Notes under the pieces: generated by a model
The model's database searches: none
What the model saw: the letters and a program-made list of their open reading frames with translations, nothing else
What the model was told of the DNA's origin: nothing
Translations under genes and position numbers: made by a program
Shown: one piece after another, positions 25,071 to 38,216 of the stretch
How positions within the stretch are numbered: position 1 is the stretch's first letter
Layout of the letters: each line of letters begins with the position of its first letter
Assembly: GCA_947561715.1 (NCBI GenBank)
Contig: OX387197.1
Location: 15,869,001-15,933,000 of the forward strand
From: Ascidia mentula
Lineage: Eukaryota; Chordata; Ascidiacea; Phlebobranchia; Ascidiidae
DNA length: 64,000 nt
Direction: 5' to 3'

Positions 25071-26160
25071 GGCTGGACTCTGTTTTTTTCGAGCCCCAAG
25101 CCCACTTAACAATGGGAGACATAGGCTGGACTCTGTTTTTTTCGCGACCCACTTAACAATGGGCGAGACAGGGCCGAAGTTAAGACTGGGGGGGATAGGC
25201 TGGACTCTGTTTTTTTCGAGCCCCAAGCCCACTTAACAATGGGAGACATAGGCTGGACTCTGTTTTTTTCGCGACCCACTTAACAATGGGCGAGATAGGG
25301 CCGAAGTTAAGACTGGGTGGGATAGGCTGGACTCTGTTTTTTTCGAGCCCCCAGCCCACTTAACAATGGGAGACATAGGCTGGAATCTGTTTTTTTCGCG
25401 ACCAACTTAACAATGGGCGAGATATGGCCGAAGTTAAGACTGGGTGGGATAGGCTGGACTCTGTTTTTTTCGCGACCCACTTAACAATGGGCGAGATAGG
25501 GCTGAAGTTAAGACTGGGTGGGATAGGCTGGACTCTGTTTTTTTCGAGCCCCCAGCCCACTTAACAATGGGAGACATAGGCTGGAATCTGTTTTTTTCGC
25601 GACCAACTTAACAATGGGCGAGATAGGGCCGAAGTTAAGACTGGGTGGGATAGGCTGGACTCTGTTTTTTTCGAGCCCCCAGCCCACTTAACAATGGGAG
25701 ACATAGGCTGGACTCTGTTTTTTTCGCGACCAACTTAACAATGGGCGAGATATGGCCGAAGTTAAGACTGGGTGGGATAGGCTGGACTCTGTTCTTTTCG
25801 AGCCCCAAGCCCACTTAACAATGGGAGACATAGGCTGGACTCTGTTTTTTTCGCGACCCACTTAACAATGGGCGAGATATGGCCGAAGTTAAGACTGGGT
25901 GGGATAGGCTGGACTCTGTTTTTTTCGAGCCCCAAGCCCACTTAACAATGGGAGACATTGGCTGGACTCTGTTTTTTTCGCGACCCACTTAACAATGGGC
26001 GAGATATGGCCGAAGTTAAGACTGGGTGGGATAGGCTGGACTCTGTTTTTTTCGAGCCCCAAGCCCACTTAACAATGGGAGACATAGGCTGGACTCTGTT
26101 TTTTTCGCGACCCACTTAACAATGGGCGAGATAGGGCTGAAGTTTAGACTGGGTGGGATA

Positions 26161-26227
26161 GGCTGGACTCTGTTTTTTTCGAGCCCCCAGCCCACTTAAC
26201 AATGGGAGGTTAAGACTGGGTGGGATA
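26161..26227 (+). repeat. Truncated 67-bp unit, copy 4
   Basis: It has the same join. It is the only copy followed by a B/A hybrid (26228-26274) in place of a B, and it is the left member of a 315-bp tandem duplication. Confidence 0.93.
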
Positions 26228-26274
26228 GGCTGGACTCTGTTTTTTTCGCGACCAACTTAACAATGGGAGACATT
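26228..26274 (+). repeat. 47-bp B/A hybrid half-unit
   Basis: A B head, linker and box (GCGACCAACTT through AATGGG) run straight into an A-type tail, AGACATT. I found this form only here. It is the join of a 315-bp duplication: the sequence from 26,272 repeats that from 25,957. The crossover lies within the shared box. Confidence 0.88.
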
Positions 26275-26475
26275 GGCTGGACTCTGTTTTTTTCGCGACC
26301 CACTTAACAATGGGCGAGATATGGCCGAAGTTAAGACTGGGTGGGATAGGCTGGACTCTGTTTTTTTCGAGCCCCAAGCCCACTTAACAATGGGAGACAT
26401 AGGCTGGACTCTGTTTTTTTCGCGACCCACTTAACAATGGGCGAGATAGGGCTGAAGTTTAGACTGGGTGGGATA

Positions 26476-26542
26476 GGCTGGACTCTGTTTTTTTCGAGCC
26501 CCCAGCCCACTTAACAATGGGAGGTTAAGACTGGGTGGGATA
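26476..26542 (+). repeat. Truncated 67-bp unit, copy 5
   Basis: It has the same join and lies 315 bp after copy 4, with the normal solitary B behind it. Confidence 0.93.
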
Positions 26543-27517
26543 GGCTGGACTCTGTTTTTTTCGCGACCAACTTAACAATGGGCGAGATATGGCCGAAGTT
26601 AAGACTGGGTGGGATAGGCTGGACTCTGTTTTTTTCGAGCCCCAAGCCCACTTAACAATGGGAGACATAGGCTGGACTCTGTTTTTTTCGCGACCCACTT
26701 AACAATGAGCGAGATAGGGCTGAAGTTAAGACTGGGTGGGATAGGCTGGACTCTGTTTTTTTCGCGACCCACTTAACAATGGGCGAGATAGGGCCGAAGT
26801 TAAGACTGGGTGGGATAGGCTGGACTCTGTTTTTTTCGAGCCCCAAGCCCACTTAACAATGGGAGACATAGGCTGGACTCTGTTTTTTTCGCGACCCACT
26901 TAACAATGGGCGAGATAGGGCTGAAGTTAAGACTGGGTGGGATAGGCTGGACTCTGTTTTTTTCGAGCCCCCAGCCCACTTAACAATGGGAGACATAGGC
27001 TGGAATCTGTTTTTTTCGCGACCAACTTAACAATGGGCGAGATAGGGCCGAAGTTAAGACTGGGTGGGATAGGCTGGACTCTGTTTTTTTCGAGCCCCAA
27101 GCCCACTTAACAATGGGAGACATAGGCTGGACTCTGTTTTTTTCGCGACCCACTTAACAATGGGCGAGATAGGGCCGAAGTTAAGACTGGGTGGGATAGG
27201 CTGGACTCTGTTCTTTTCGAGCCCCAAGCCCACTTAACAATGGGAGACATAGGCTGGACTCTGTTTTTTTCGCGACCCACTTAACAATGGGCGAGATAGG
27301 GCCGAAGTTAAGACTGGGTAGGATAGGCTGGACTCTGTTTTTTTCGAGCCCCAAGCCCACTTAACAATGGGAGACATAGGCTGGACTCTGTTTTTTTCGC
27401 GTCACACTTAACAATGGGCGAGATAGGGCTGAAGTTAAGACTGGGTGGGATAGGCTGGACTCTGTTTTTTTCGAGCCCCAAGCCCACTTAACAATGGGAG
27501 ACATAGGCTGGACTCTG

Positions 27518-29370
27518 TTTTTTTTCGCGACCCACTTAACAATGGGCGAGATAGGGCCGAAGTTAAGACTGGGTGGGATAGGCTGGACTCTGTTCTTTTC
27601 GAGCCCCAAGCCCACTTAACAATGGGAGACATAGGCTGGACTCTGTTTTTTTCGCGACCCAATTAACAATGGGCGAGATAGGGCCGAAGTTAAGACTGGG
27701 TGGGATAGGCTGGACTCTGTTCTTTTCGAGCCCCAAGCCCACTTAACAATGGGAGACATAGGCTGGACTCTGTTTTTTTCGCGACCCACTTAACAATGGG
27801 CGAGACAGGGCCGAAGTTAAGACTGGGGGGGATAGGCTGGACTCTGTTTTTTTCGAGCCCCAAGCCCACTTAACAATGGGAGACATAGGCTGGACTCTGT
27901 TTTTTTCGCGACCCACTTAACAATGGGCGAGATAGGGCCGAAGTTAAGACTGGGTGGGATAGGCTGGACTCTGTTTTTTTCGAGCCCCCAGCCCACTTAA
28001 CAATGGGAGACATAGGCTGGACTCTGTTTTTTTCGCGACCAACTTAACAATGGGCGAGATATGGCCGAAATTAAGACTGGGTGGGATAGGCTGGACTCTG
28101 TTTTTTTCGCGACCCACTTAACAATGGGCGAGATAGGGCCGAAGTTAAGACTGGGTGGGATAGGCTGGACTCTGTTTTTTTCGAGCCCCAAGCCCACTTA
28201 ACAATGGGAGACATAGGCTGGACTCTGTTTTTTTCGCGACCCACTTAACAATGGGCGAGATAGGGCCGAAGTTAAGACTGGGTGGGATAGGCTGGACTCT
28301 GTTTTTTTCGAGCCCCCAGCCCACTTAACAATGGGAGACATAGGCTGGACTCTGTTTTTTTCGCGACCAACTTAACAATGGTCGAGATATGGCCGAAGTT
28401 AAGACTGGGTGGGATAGGCTGGACTCTGTTCTTTTCGAGCCCCAAGCCCACTTAACAATGGGAGACATAGGCTGGACTCTGTTTTTTTCGCGACCCACTT
28501 AACAATGGGCGAGATATGGCCGAAGTTAAGACTGGGTGGGATAGGCTGGACTCTGTTTTTTTCGAGCCCCAAGCCCACTTAACAATGGGAGACATTGGCT
28601 GGACTCTGTTTTTTTCGCGACCCACTTAACAATGGGCGAGATAGGGCCGAAGTTAAGACTGGGTGGGATAGGCTGGACTCTGTTCTTTTCGAGCCCCAAG
28701 CCCACTTAACAATGGGAGACATAGGCTGGACTCTGTTTTTTTCGCGACCCACTTAACAATGGGCGAGACAGGGCCGAAGTTAAGACTGGGTGGGATAGGC
28801 TGGACTCTGTTTTTTTCGAGCCCCAAGCCCACTTAACAATGGGAGACATAGGCTGGACTCTGTTTTTTTCGCGACCCACTTAACAATGGGCGAGATAGGG
28901 CCGAAGTTAAGACTGGGTGGGATAGGCTGGACTCTGTTTTTTTCGAGCCCCAAGCCCACTTAACAATGGGAGACATAGGCTGGACTCTGTTTTTTTCGCG
29001 ACCCACTTAACAATGGGCGAGATAGGGCCGAAGTTAAGACTGGGTGGGATAGGCTGGACTCTGTTCTTTTCGAGCCCCAAGCCCACTTAACAATGGGAGA
29101 CATAGGCTGGACTCTGTTTTTTTCGCGACCCACTTAACAATGGGCGAGATAGGGCCGAAGTTAAGACTGGGTAGGATAGGCTGGACTCTGTTTTTTTCGA
29201 GCCCCAAGCCCACTTAACAATGGGAGACATAGGCTGGACTCTGTTTTTTTCGCGTCACACTTAACAATGGGCGAGATAGGGCTGAAGTTAAGACTGGGTG
29301 GGATAGGCTGGACTCTGTTTTTTTCGAGCCCCAAGCCCACTTAACAATGGGAGACATAGGCTGGACTCTG
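27518..29370 (+). repeat. 1,853-bp HOR sub-repeat, block 4 copy
   Basis: This T8-to-T8 interval is 14 full units + 1 solitary B + 1 bp. Both ends share a CCAATTAACAAT box variant (27,658 and 29,514) not seen elsewhere, so the two T8 units here are direct copies of each other. Confidence 0.87.
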
Positions 29371-32300
29371 TTTTTTTTCGCGACCCACTTAACAATGGGC
29401 GAGATAGGGCCGAAGTTAAGACTGGGTGGGATAGGCTGGACTCTGTTCTTTTCGAGCCCCAAGCCCACTTAACAATGGGAGACATAGGCTGGACTCTGTT
29501 TTTTTCGCGACCCAATTAACAATGGGCGAGATAGGGCCGAAGTTAAGACTGGGTGGGATAGGCTGGACTCTGTTCTTTTCGAGCCCCAAGCCCACTTAAC
29601 AATGGGAGACATAGGCTGGACTCTGTTTTTTTCGCGACCCACTTAACAATGGGCGAGACAGGGCCGAAGTTAAGACTGGGGGGGATAGGCTGGACTCTGT
29701 TTTTTTCGAGCCCCAAGCCCACTTAACAATGGGAGACATAGGCTGGACTCTGTTTTTTTCGCGACCCACTTAACAATGGGCGAGATAGGGCCGAAGTTAA
29801 GACTGGGTGGGATAGGCTGGACTCTGTTTTTTTCGAGCCCCCAGCCCACTTAACAATGGGAGACATAGGCTGGACTCTGTTTTTTTCGCGACCAACTTAA
29901 CAATGGGCGAGATATGGCCGAAATTAAGACTGGGTGGGATAGGCTGGACTCTGTTTTTTTCGCGACCCACTTAACAATGGGCGAGATAGGGCCGAAGTTA
30001 AGACTGGGTGGGATAGGCTGGACTCTGTTTTTTTCGAGCCCCAAGCCCACTTAACAATGGGAGACATAGGCTGGACTCTGTTTTTTTCGCGACCCACTTA
30101 ACAATGGGCGAGATAGGGCCGAAGTTAAGACTGGGTGGGATAGGCTGGACTCTGTTTTTTTCGAGCCCCCAGCCCACTTAACAATGGGAGACATAGGCTG
30201 GACTCTGTTTTTTTCGCGACCAACTTAACAATGGTCGAGATATGGCCGAAGTTAAGACTGGGTGGGATAGGCTGGACTCTGTTCTTTTCGAGCCCCAAGC
30301 CCACTTAACAATGGGAGACATAGGCTGGACTCTGTTTTTTTCGCGACCCACTTAACAATGGGCGAGATATGGCCGAAGTTAAGACTGGGTGGGATAGGCT
30401 GGACTCTGTTTTTTTCGAGCCCCAAGCCCACTTAACAATGGGAGACATTGGCTGGACTCTGTTTTTTTCGCGACCCACTTAACAATGGGCGAGATAGGGC
30501 CGAAGTTAAGACTGGGTGGGATAGGCTGGACTCTGTTCTTTTCGAGCCCCAAGCCCACTTAACAATGGGAGACATAGGCTGGACTCTGTTTTTTTCGCGA
30601 CCCACTTAACAATGGGCGAGACAGGGCCGAAGTTAAGACTGGGTGGGATAGGCTGGACTCTGTTTTTTTCGAGCCCCAAGCCCACTTAACAATGGGAGAC
30701 ATAGGCTGGACTCTGTTTTTTTCGCGACCCACTTAACAATGGGCGAGATAGGGCCGAAGTTAAGACTGGGTGGGATAGGCTGGACTCTGTTTTTTTCGAG
30801 CCCCCAGCCCACTTAACAATGGGAGACATAGGCTGGACTCTGTTTTTTTCGCGACCCACTTAACAATGGGCGAGATAGGGCCGAAGTTAAGACTGGGTGG
30901 GATAGGCTGGACTCTGTTTTTTTCGAGCCCCGAGCCCACTTAACAATGGGAGACATAGGCTGGACTCTGTTTTTTTCGCGACCAACTTAACAATGGGCGA
31001 GATATGGCCGAAATTAAGACTGGGTGGGATAGGCTGGACTCTGTTTTTTTCGCGACCCACTTAACAATGGGCGAGATAGGGCCGAAGTTAAGACTGGGTG
31101 GGATAGGCTGGACTCTGTTTTTTTCGAGCCCCAAGCCCACTTAACAATGGGAGACATAGGCTGGACTCTGTTTTTTTCGCGACCCACTTAACAATGGGCG
31201 AGACAGGGCCGAAGTTAAGACTGGGTGGGATAGGCTGGACTCTGTTTTTTTCGAGCCCCAAGCCCACTTAACAATGGGAGACATAGGCTGGACTCTGTTT
31301 TTTTCGCGACCCACTTAACAATGGGCGAGATAGGGCCGAAGTTAAGACTGGGTGGGATAGGCTGGACTCTGTTTTTTTCGAGCCCCCAGCCCACTTAACA
31401 ATGGGAGACATAGGCTGGACTCTGTTTTTTTCGCGACCAACTTAACAATGGGCGAGATATGGCCGAAATTAAGACTGGGTGGGATAGGCTGGACTCTGTT
31501 TTTTTCGCGACCCACTTAACAATGGGCGAGATAGGGCCGAAGTTAAGACTGGGTGGGATAGGCTGGACTCTGTTTTTTTCGAGCCCCAAGCCCACTTAAC
31601 AATGGGAGACATAGGCTGGACTCTGTTTTTTTCGCGACCCACTTAACAATGGGCGAGATAGGGCCGAAGTTAAGACTGGGTGGGATAGGCTGGACTCTGT
31701 TTTTTTCGAGCCCCCAGCCCACTTAACAATGGGAGACATAGGCTGGACTCTGTTTTTTTCGCGACCAACTTAACAATGGTCGAGATATGGCCGAAGTTAA
31801 GACTGGGTGGGATAGGCTGGACTCTGTTCTTTTCGAGCCCCAAGCCCACTTAACAATGGGAGACATAGGCTGGACTCTGTTTTTTTCGCGACCCACTTAA
31901 CAATGGGCGAGATATGGCCGAAGTTAAGACTGGGTGGGATAGGCTGGACTCTGTTTTTTTCGAGCCCCAAGCCCACTTAACAATGGGAGACATTGGCTGG
32001 ACTCTGTTTTTTTCGCGACCCACTTAACAATGGGCGAGATAGGGCCGAAGTTAAGACTGGGTGGGATAGGCTGGACTCTGTTCTTTTCGAGCCCCAAGCC
32101 CACTTAACAATGGGAGACATAGGCTGGACTCTGTTTTTTTCGCGACCCACTTAACAATGGGCGAGACAGGGCCGAAGTTAAGACTGGGTGGGATAGGCTG
32201 GACTCTGTTTTTTTCGAGCCCCAAGCCCACTTAACAATGGGAGACATAGGCTGGACTCTGTTTTTTTCGCGACCCACTTAACAATGGGCGAGATAGGGCC

Positions 32301-32777
32301 GAAGTTAAGACTGGGTGGGATAGGCTGGACTCTGTTTTTTTCGAGCCCCCAGCCCACTTAACAATGGGAGACATAGGCTGGACTCTGTTTTTTTCGCGAC
32401 CAACTTAACAATGGGCGAGATAGGGCCGAAATTAAGACTGGGTGGGATAGGCTGGACTCTGTTTTTTTCGCGACCCACTTAACAATGGGCGAGATAGGGC
32501 CGAAGTTAAGACTGGGTGGGATAGGCTGGACTCTGTTTTTTTCGAGCCCCAAGCCCACTTAACAATGGGAGACATAGGCTGGACTCTGTTTTTTTCGCGA
32601 CCCACTTAACAATGGGCGAGACAGGGCCGAAGTTAAGACTGGGTGGGATAGGCTGGACTCTGTTTTTTTCGAGCCCCAAGCCCACTTAACAATGGGAGAC
32701 ATAGGCTGGACTCTGTTTTTTTCGCGACCCACTTAACAATGGGCGAGATAGGGCCGAAGTTAAGACTGGGTGGGATA

Positions 32778-33179
32778 GGCTGGACTCTGTTTTTTTCGAG
32801 CCCCAAGCCCACTTAACAATGGGAGACATAGGCCGGACTCTGTTTTTTTCGCGACCAACTTAACAATGGGCGAGATATGGCCGAAATTAAGACTGGGTGG
32901 GATAGGCTGGACTCTGTTTTTTTCGCGACCCACTTAACAATGGGCGAGATAGGGCCGAAGTTAAGACTGGGTGGGATAGGCTGGACTCTGTTTTTTTCGA
33001 GCCCCAAGCCCACTTAACAATGGGAGACATAGGCTCGACTCTGTTTTTTTCGCGACCCACTTAACAATGGGCGAGATAGGGCCGAAGTTAAGACTGGGTG
33101 GGATAGGCTGGACTCTGTTTTTTTCGCGACCCACTTAACAATGGGCGAGATAGGGCCGAAGTTAAGACTGGGTGGGATA
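32778..33179 (+). repeat. A-B-B doublet, copy 4
   Basis: It carries GGCCGGACTC in the first trimer (near 32,834) and GGCTCGACTC in the second. The same two markers recur in copies 5 and 6, so the three are copies of one block. Confidence 0.88.
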
Positions 33180-35722
33180 GGCTGGACTCTGTTTTTTTCG
33201 AGCCCCCAGCCCACTTAACAATGGGAGACATAGGCTGGACTCTGTTTTTTTCGCGACCAACTTAACAATGGTCGAGATATGGCCGAAGTTAAGACTGGGT
33301 GGGATAGGCTGGACTCTGTTCTTTTCGAGCCCCAAGCCCACTTAACAATGGGAGACATAGGCTGGACTCTGTTTTTTTCGCGACCCACTTAACAATGGGC
33401 GAGATATGGCCGAAGTTAAGACTGGGTGGGATAGGCTGGACTCTGTTTTTTTCGAGCCCCAAGCCCACTTAACAATGGGAGACATTGGCTGGACTCTGTT
33501 TTTTTCGCGACCCACTTAACAATGGGCGAGATAGGGCCGAAGTTAAGACTGGGTGGGATAGGCTGGACTCTGTTCTTTTCGAGCCCCAAGCCCACTTAAC
33601 AATGGGAGACATAGGCTGGACTCTGTTTTTTTCGCGACCCACTTAACAATGGGCGAGACAGGGCCGAAGTTAAGACTGGGTGGGATAGGCTGGACTCTGT
33701 TTTTTTCGAGCCCCAAGCCCACTTAACAATGGGAGACATAGGCTGGACTCTGTTTTTTTCGCGACCCACTTAACAATGGGCGAGATAGGGCCGAAGTTAA
33801 GATTGGGTGGGATAGGCTGGACTCTGTTTTTTTCGAGCCCCCAGCCCACTTAACAATGGGAGACATAGGCTGGACTCTGTTTTTTTCGCGACCCACTTAA
33901 CAATGGGCGAGACAGGGCCGAAGTTAAGACTGGGTGGGATAGGCTGGACTCTGTTTTTTTCGAGCCCCAAGCCCACTTAACAATGGGAGACATAGGCTGG
34001 ACTCTGTTTTTTTCGCGACCCACTTAACAATGGGCGAGATAGGGCCGAAGTTAAGACTGGGTGGGATAGGCTGGACTCTGTTTTTTTCGAGCCCCCAGCC
34101 CACTTAACAATGGGAGACATAGGCTGGACTCTGTTTTTTTCGCGACCAACTTAACAATGGGCGAGATATGGCCGAAATTAAGACTGGGTGGGATAGGCTG
34201 GACTCTGTTTTTTTCGCGACCCACTTAACAATGGGCGAGATAGGGCCGAAGTTAAGACTGGGTGGGATAGGCTGGACTCTGTTTTTTTCGAGCCCCAAGC
34301 CCACTTAACAATGGGAGACATAGGCTGGACTCTGTTTTTTTCGCGACCCACTTAACAATGGGCGAGATAGGGCCGAAGTTAAGACTGGGTGGGATAGGCT
34401 GGACTCTGTTTTTTTCGAGCCCCCAGCCCACTTAACAATGGGAGACATAGGCTGGACTCTGTTTTTTTCGCGACCAACTTAACAATGGTCGAGATATGGC
34501 CGAAGTTAAGACTGGGTGGGATAGGCTGGACTCTGTTCTTTTCGAGCCCCAAGCCCACTTAACAATGGGAGACATAGGCTGGACTCTGTTTTTTTCGCGA
34601 CCCACTTAACAATGGGCGAGATATGGCCGAAGTTAAGACTGGGTGGGATAGGCTGGACTCTGTTTTTTTCGAGCCCCAAGCCCACTTAACAATGGGAGAC
34701 ATAGGCTGGACTCTGTTTTTTTCGCGACCCACTTAACAATGGGCGAGATAGGGCCGAAGTTAAGACTGGGTGGGATAGGCTGGACTCTGTTCTTTTCGAG
34801 CCCCAAGCCCACTTAACAATGGGAGACATAGGCTGGACTCTGTTTTTTTCGCGACCCACTTAACAATGGGCGAGACAGGGCCGAAGTTAAGACTGGGTGG
34901 GATAGGCTGGACTCTGTTTTTTTCGAGCCCCAAGCCCACTTAACAATGGGAGACATAGGCTGGACTCTGTTTTTTTCGCGACCCACTTAACAATGGGCGA
35001 GATAGGGCCGAAGTTAAGACTGGGTGGGATAGGCTGGACTCTGTTTTTTTCGAGCCCCCAGCCCACTTAACAATGGGAGACATAGGCTGGACTCTGTTTT
35101 TTTCGCGACCAACTTAACAATGGGCGAGATAGGGCCGAAATTAAGACTGGGTGGGATAGGCTGGACTCTGTTTTTTTCGCGACCCACTTAACAATGGGCG
35201 AGATAGGGCCGAAGTTAAGACTGGGTGGGATAGGCTGGACTCTGTTTTTTTCGAGCCCCAAGCCCACTTAACAATGGGAGACATAGGCTGGACTCTGTTT
35301 TTTTCGCGACCCACTTAACAATGGGCGAGACAGGGCCGAAGTTAAGACTGGGTGGGATAGGCTGGACTCTGTTTTTTTCGAGCCCCAAGCCCACTTAACA
35401 ATGGGAGACATAGGCTGGACTCTGTTTTTTTCGCGACCCACTTAACAATGGGCGAGATAGGGCCGAAGTTAAGACTGGGTGGGATAGGCTGGACTCTGTT
35501 TTTTTCGAGCCCCAAGCCCACTTAACAATGGGAGACATAGGCCGGACTCTGTTTTTTTCGCGACCAACTTAACAATGGGCGAGATATGGCCGAAATTAAG
35601 ACTGGGTGGGATAGGCTGGACTCTGTTTTTTTCGCGACCCACTTAACAATGGGCGAGATAGGGCCGAAGTTAAGACTGGGTGGGATAGGCTGGACTCTGT
35701 TTTTTTCGAGCCCCAAGCCCAC
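33014..35722 (+). repeat. 2,709-bp HOR repeat
   Basis: Landmarks at 31.4, 32.36, 32.81 and 33.01 kb recur at +2,709. The period equals the next one (2,328) plus three 127-bp units. Confidence 0.87.
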
Positions 35723-35888
35723 TTAACAATGGGAGACATAGGCTCGACTCTGTTTTTTTCGCGACCCACTTAACAATGGGCGAGATAGGGCCGAAGTTAA
35801 GACTGGGTGGGATAGGCTGGACTCTGTTTTTTTCGCGACCCACTTAACAATGGGCGAGATAGGGCCGAAGTTAAGACTGGGTGGGATA
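35487..35888 (+). repeat. A-B-B doublet, copy 5
   Basis: Copy of 32778-33179 at offset 2,709, with both head markers kept. Confidence 0.88.
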
Positions 35889-38050
35889 GGCTGGACTCTG
35901 TTTTTTTCGAGCCCCAAGCCCACTTAACAATGGGAGACATAGGCTGGACTCTGTTTTTTTCGCGACCCACTTAACAATGGGCGAGATAGGGCTGAAGTTA
36001 AGACTGGGTGGGATAGGCTGGACTCTGTTTTTTTCGAGCCCCCAGCCCACTTAACAATGGGAGACATAGGCTGGAATCTGTTTTTTTCGCGACCAACTTA
36101 ACAATGGGCGAGATATGGCCGAAGTTAAGACTGGGTGGGATAGGCTGGACTCTGTTTTTTTCGAGCCCCAAGCCCACTTAACAATGGGAGACATAGGCTG
36201 GACTCTGTTTTTTTCTCGACCCACTTAACAATGGGCGAGACAGGGCCGAAGTTAAGACTGGGTGGGATAGGCTGGACTCTGTTTTTTTCGAGCCCCAAGC
36301 CCACTTAACAATGGGAGACATAGGCTGGACTCTGTTTTTTTCGCGACCCACTTAACAATGGGCGAGATAGGGCCGAAGTTAAGACTGGGTGGGATAGGCT
36401 GGACTCTGTTTTTTTCGAGCCCCCAGCCCACTTAACAATGGGAGACATAGGCTGGACTCTGTTTTTTTCGCGACCAACTTAACAATGGGCGAGATATGGC
36501 CGAAATTAAGACTGGGTGGGATAGGCTGGACTCTGTTTTTTTCGCGACCCACTTAACAATGGGCGAGATAGGGCCGAAGTTAAGACTGGGTGGGATAGGC
36601 TGGACTCTGTTTTTTTCGAGCCCCAAGCCCACTTAACAATGGGAGACATAGGCTGGACTCTGTTTTTTTCGCGACCCACTTAACAATGGGCGAGATAGGG
36701 CCGAAGTTAAGACTGGGTGGGATAGGCTGGACTCTGTTTTTTTCGAGCCCCCAGCCCACTTAACAATGGGAGACATAGGCTGGACTCTGTTTTTTTCGCG
36801 ACCAACTTAACAATGGTCGAGATATGGCCGAAGTTAAGACTGGGTGGGATAGGCTGGACTCTGTTCTTTTCGAGCCCCAAGCCCACTTAACAATGGGAGA
36901 CATAGGCTGGACTCTGTTTTTTTCGCGACCCACTTAACAATGGGCGAGATATGGCCGAAGTTAAGACTGGGTGGGATAGGCTGGACTCTGTTTTTTTCGA
37001 GCCCCAAGCCCACTTAACAATGGGAGACATTGGCTGGACTCTGTTTTTTTCGCGACCCACTTAACAATGGGCGAGATAGGGCCGAAGTTAAGACTGGGTG
37101 GGATAGGCTGGACTCTGTTCTTTTCGAGCCCCAAGCCCACTTAACAATGGGAGACATAGGCTGGACTCTGTTTTTTTCGCGACCCACTTAACAATGGGCG
37201 AGACAGGGCCGAAGTTAAGACTGGGTGGGATAGGCTGGACTCTGTTTTTTTCGAGCCCCAAGCCCACTTAACAATGGGAGACATAGGCTGGACTCTGTTT
37301 TTTTCGCGACCCACTTAACAATGGGCGAGATAGGGCCGAAGTTAAGACTGGGTGGGATAGGCTGGACTCTGTTTTTTTCGAGCCCCCAGCCCACTTAACA
37401 ATGGGAGACATAGGCTGGACTCTGTTTTTTTCGCGACCAACTTAACAATGGGCGAGATAGGGCCGAAATTAAGACTGGGTGGGATAGGCTGGACTCTGTT
37501 TTTTTCGCGACCCACTTAACAATGGGCGAGATAGGGCCGAAGTTAAGACTGGGTGGGATAGGCTGGACTCTGTTTTTTTCGAGCCCCAAGCCCACTTAAC
37601 AATGGGAGACATAGGCTGGACTCTGTTTTTTTCGCGACCCACTTAACAATGGGCGAGACAGGGCCGAAGTTAAGACTGGGTGGGATAGGCTGGACTCTGT
37701 TTTTTTCGAGCCCCAAGCCCACTTAACAATGGGAGACATAGGCTGGACTCTGTTTTTTTCGCGACCCACTTAACAATGGGCGAGATAGGGCCGAAGTTAA
37801 GACTGGGTGGGATAGGCTGGACTCTGTTTTTTTCGAGCCCCAAGCCCACTTAACAATGGGAGACATAGGCCGGACTCTGTTTTTTTCGCGACCAACTTAA
37901 CAATGGGCGAGATATGGCCGAAATTAAGACTGGGTGGGATAGGCTGGACTCTGTTTTTTTCGCGACCCACTTAACAATGGGCGAGATAGGGCCGAAGTTA
38001 AGACTGGGTGGGATAGGCTGGACTCTGTTTTTTTCGAGCCCCAAGCCCAC
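35723..38050 (+). repeat. 2,328-bp HOR repeat
   Basis: Landmarks at 34.10, 35.07, 35.52 and 35.72 kb recur at +2,328. The period is 16 full units + 4 solitary B. The solitary B units give this stretch its high B content. Confidence 0.88.
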
Positions 38051-38216
38051 TTAACAATGGGAGACATAGGCTCGACTCTGTTTTTTTCGCGACCCACTTA
38101 ACAATGGGCGAGATAGGGCCGAAGTTAAGACTGGGTGGGATAGGCTGGACTCTGTTTTTTTCGCGACCCACTTAACAATGGGCGAGATAGGGCCGAAGTT
38201 AAGACTGGGTGGGATA
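37815..38216 (+). repeat. A-B-B doublet, copy 6
   Basis: Copy of 35487-35888 at offset 2,328, with both head markers kept. Confidence 0.88.

Larger units (their letters stand above)
19509..26475 (+). repeat. Higher-order block 3 (6,967 bp)
   Basis: Composition: 47 full units, 11 solitary B, two 67-bp units (19509 and 26161), one 47-bp B/A hybrid and three T8 insertions (20551, 22097, 23516). A 315-bp local duplication at its right end doubles the 67-bp unit. B-B pairs start at 19703, 20921, 21249, 22467, 22795, 24013, 24722, 24923 and 25378. Confidence 0.87.
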
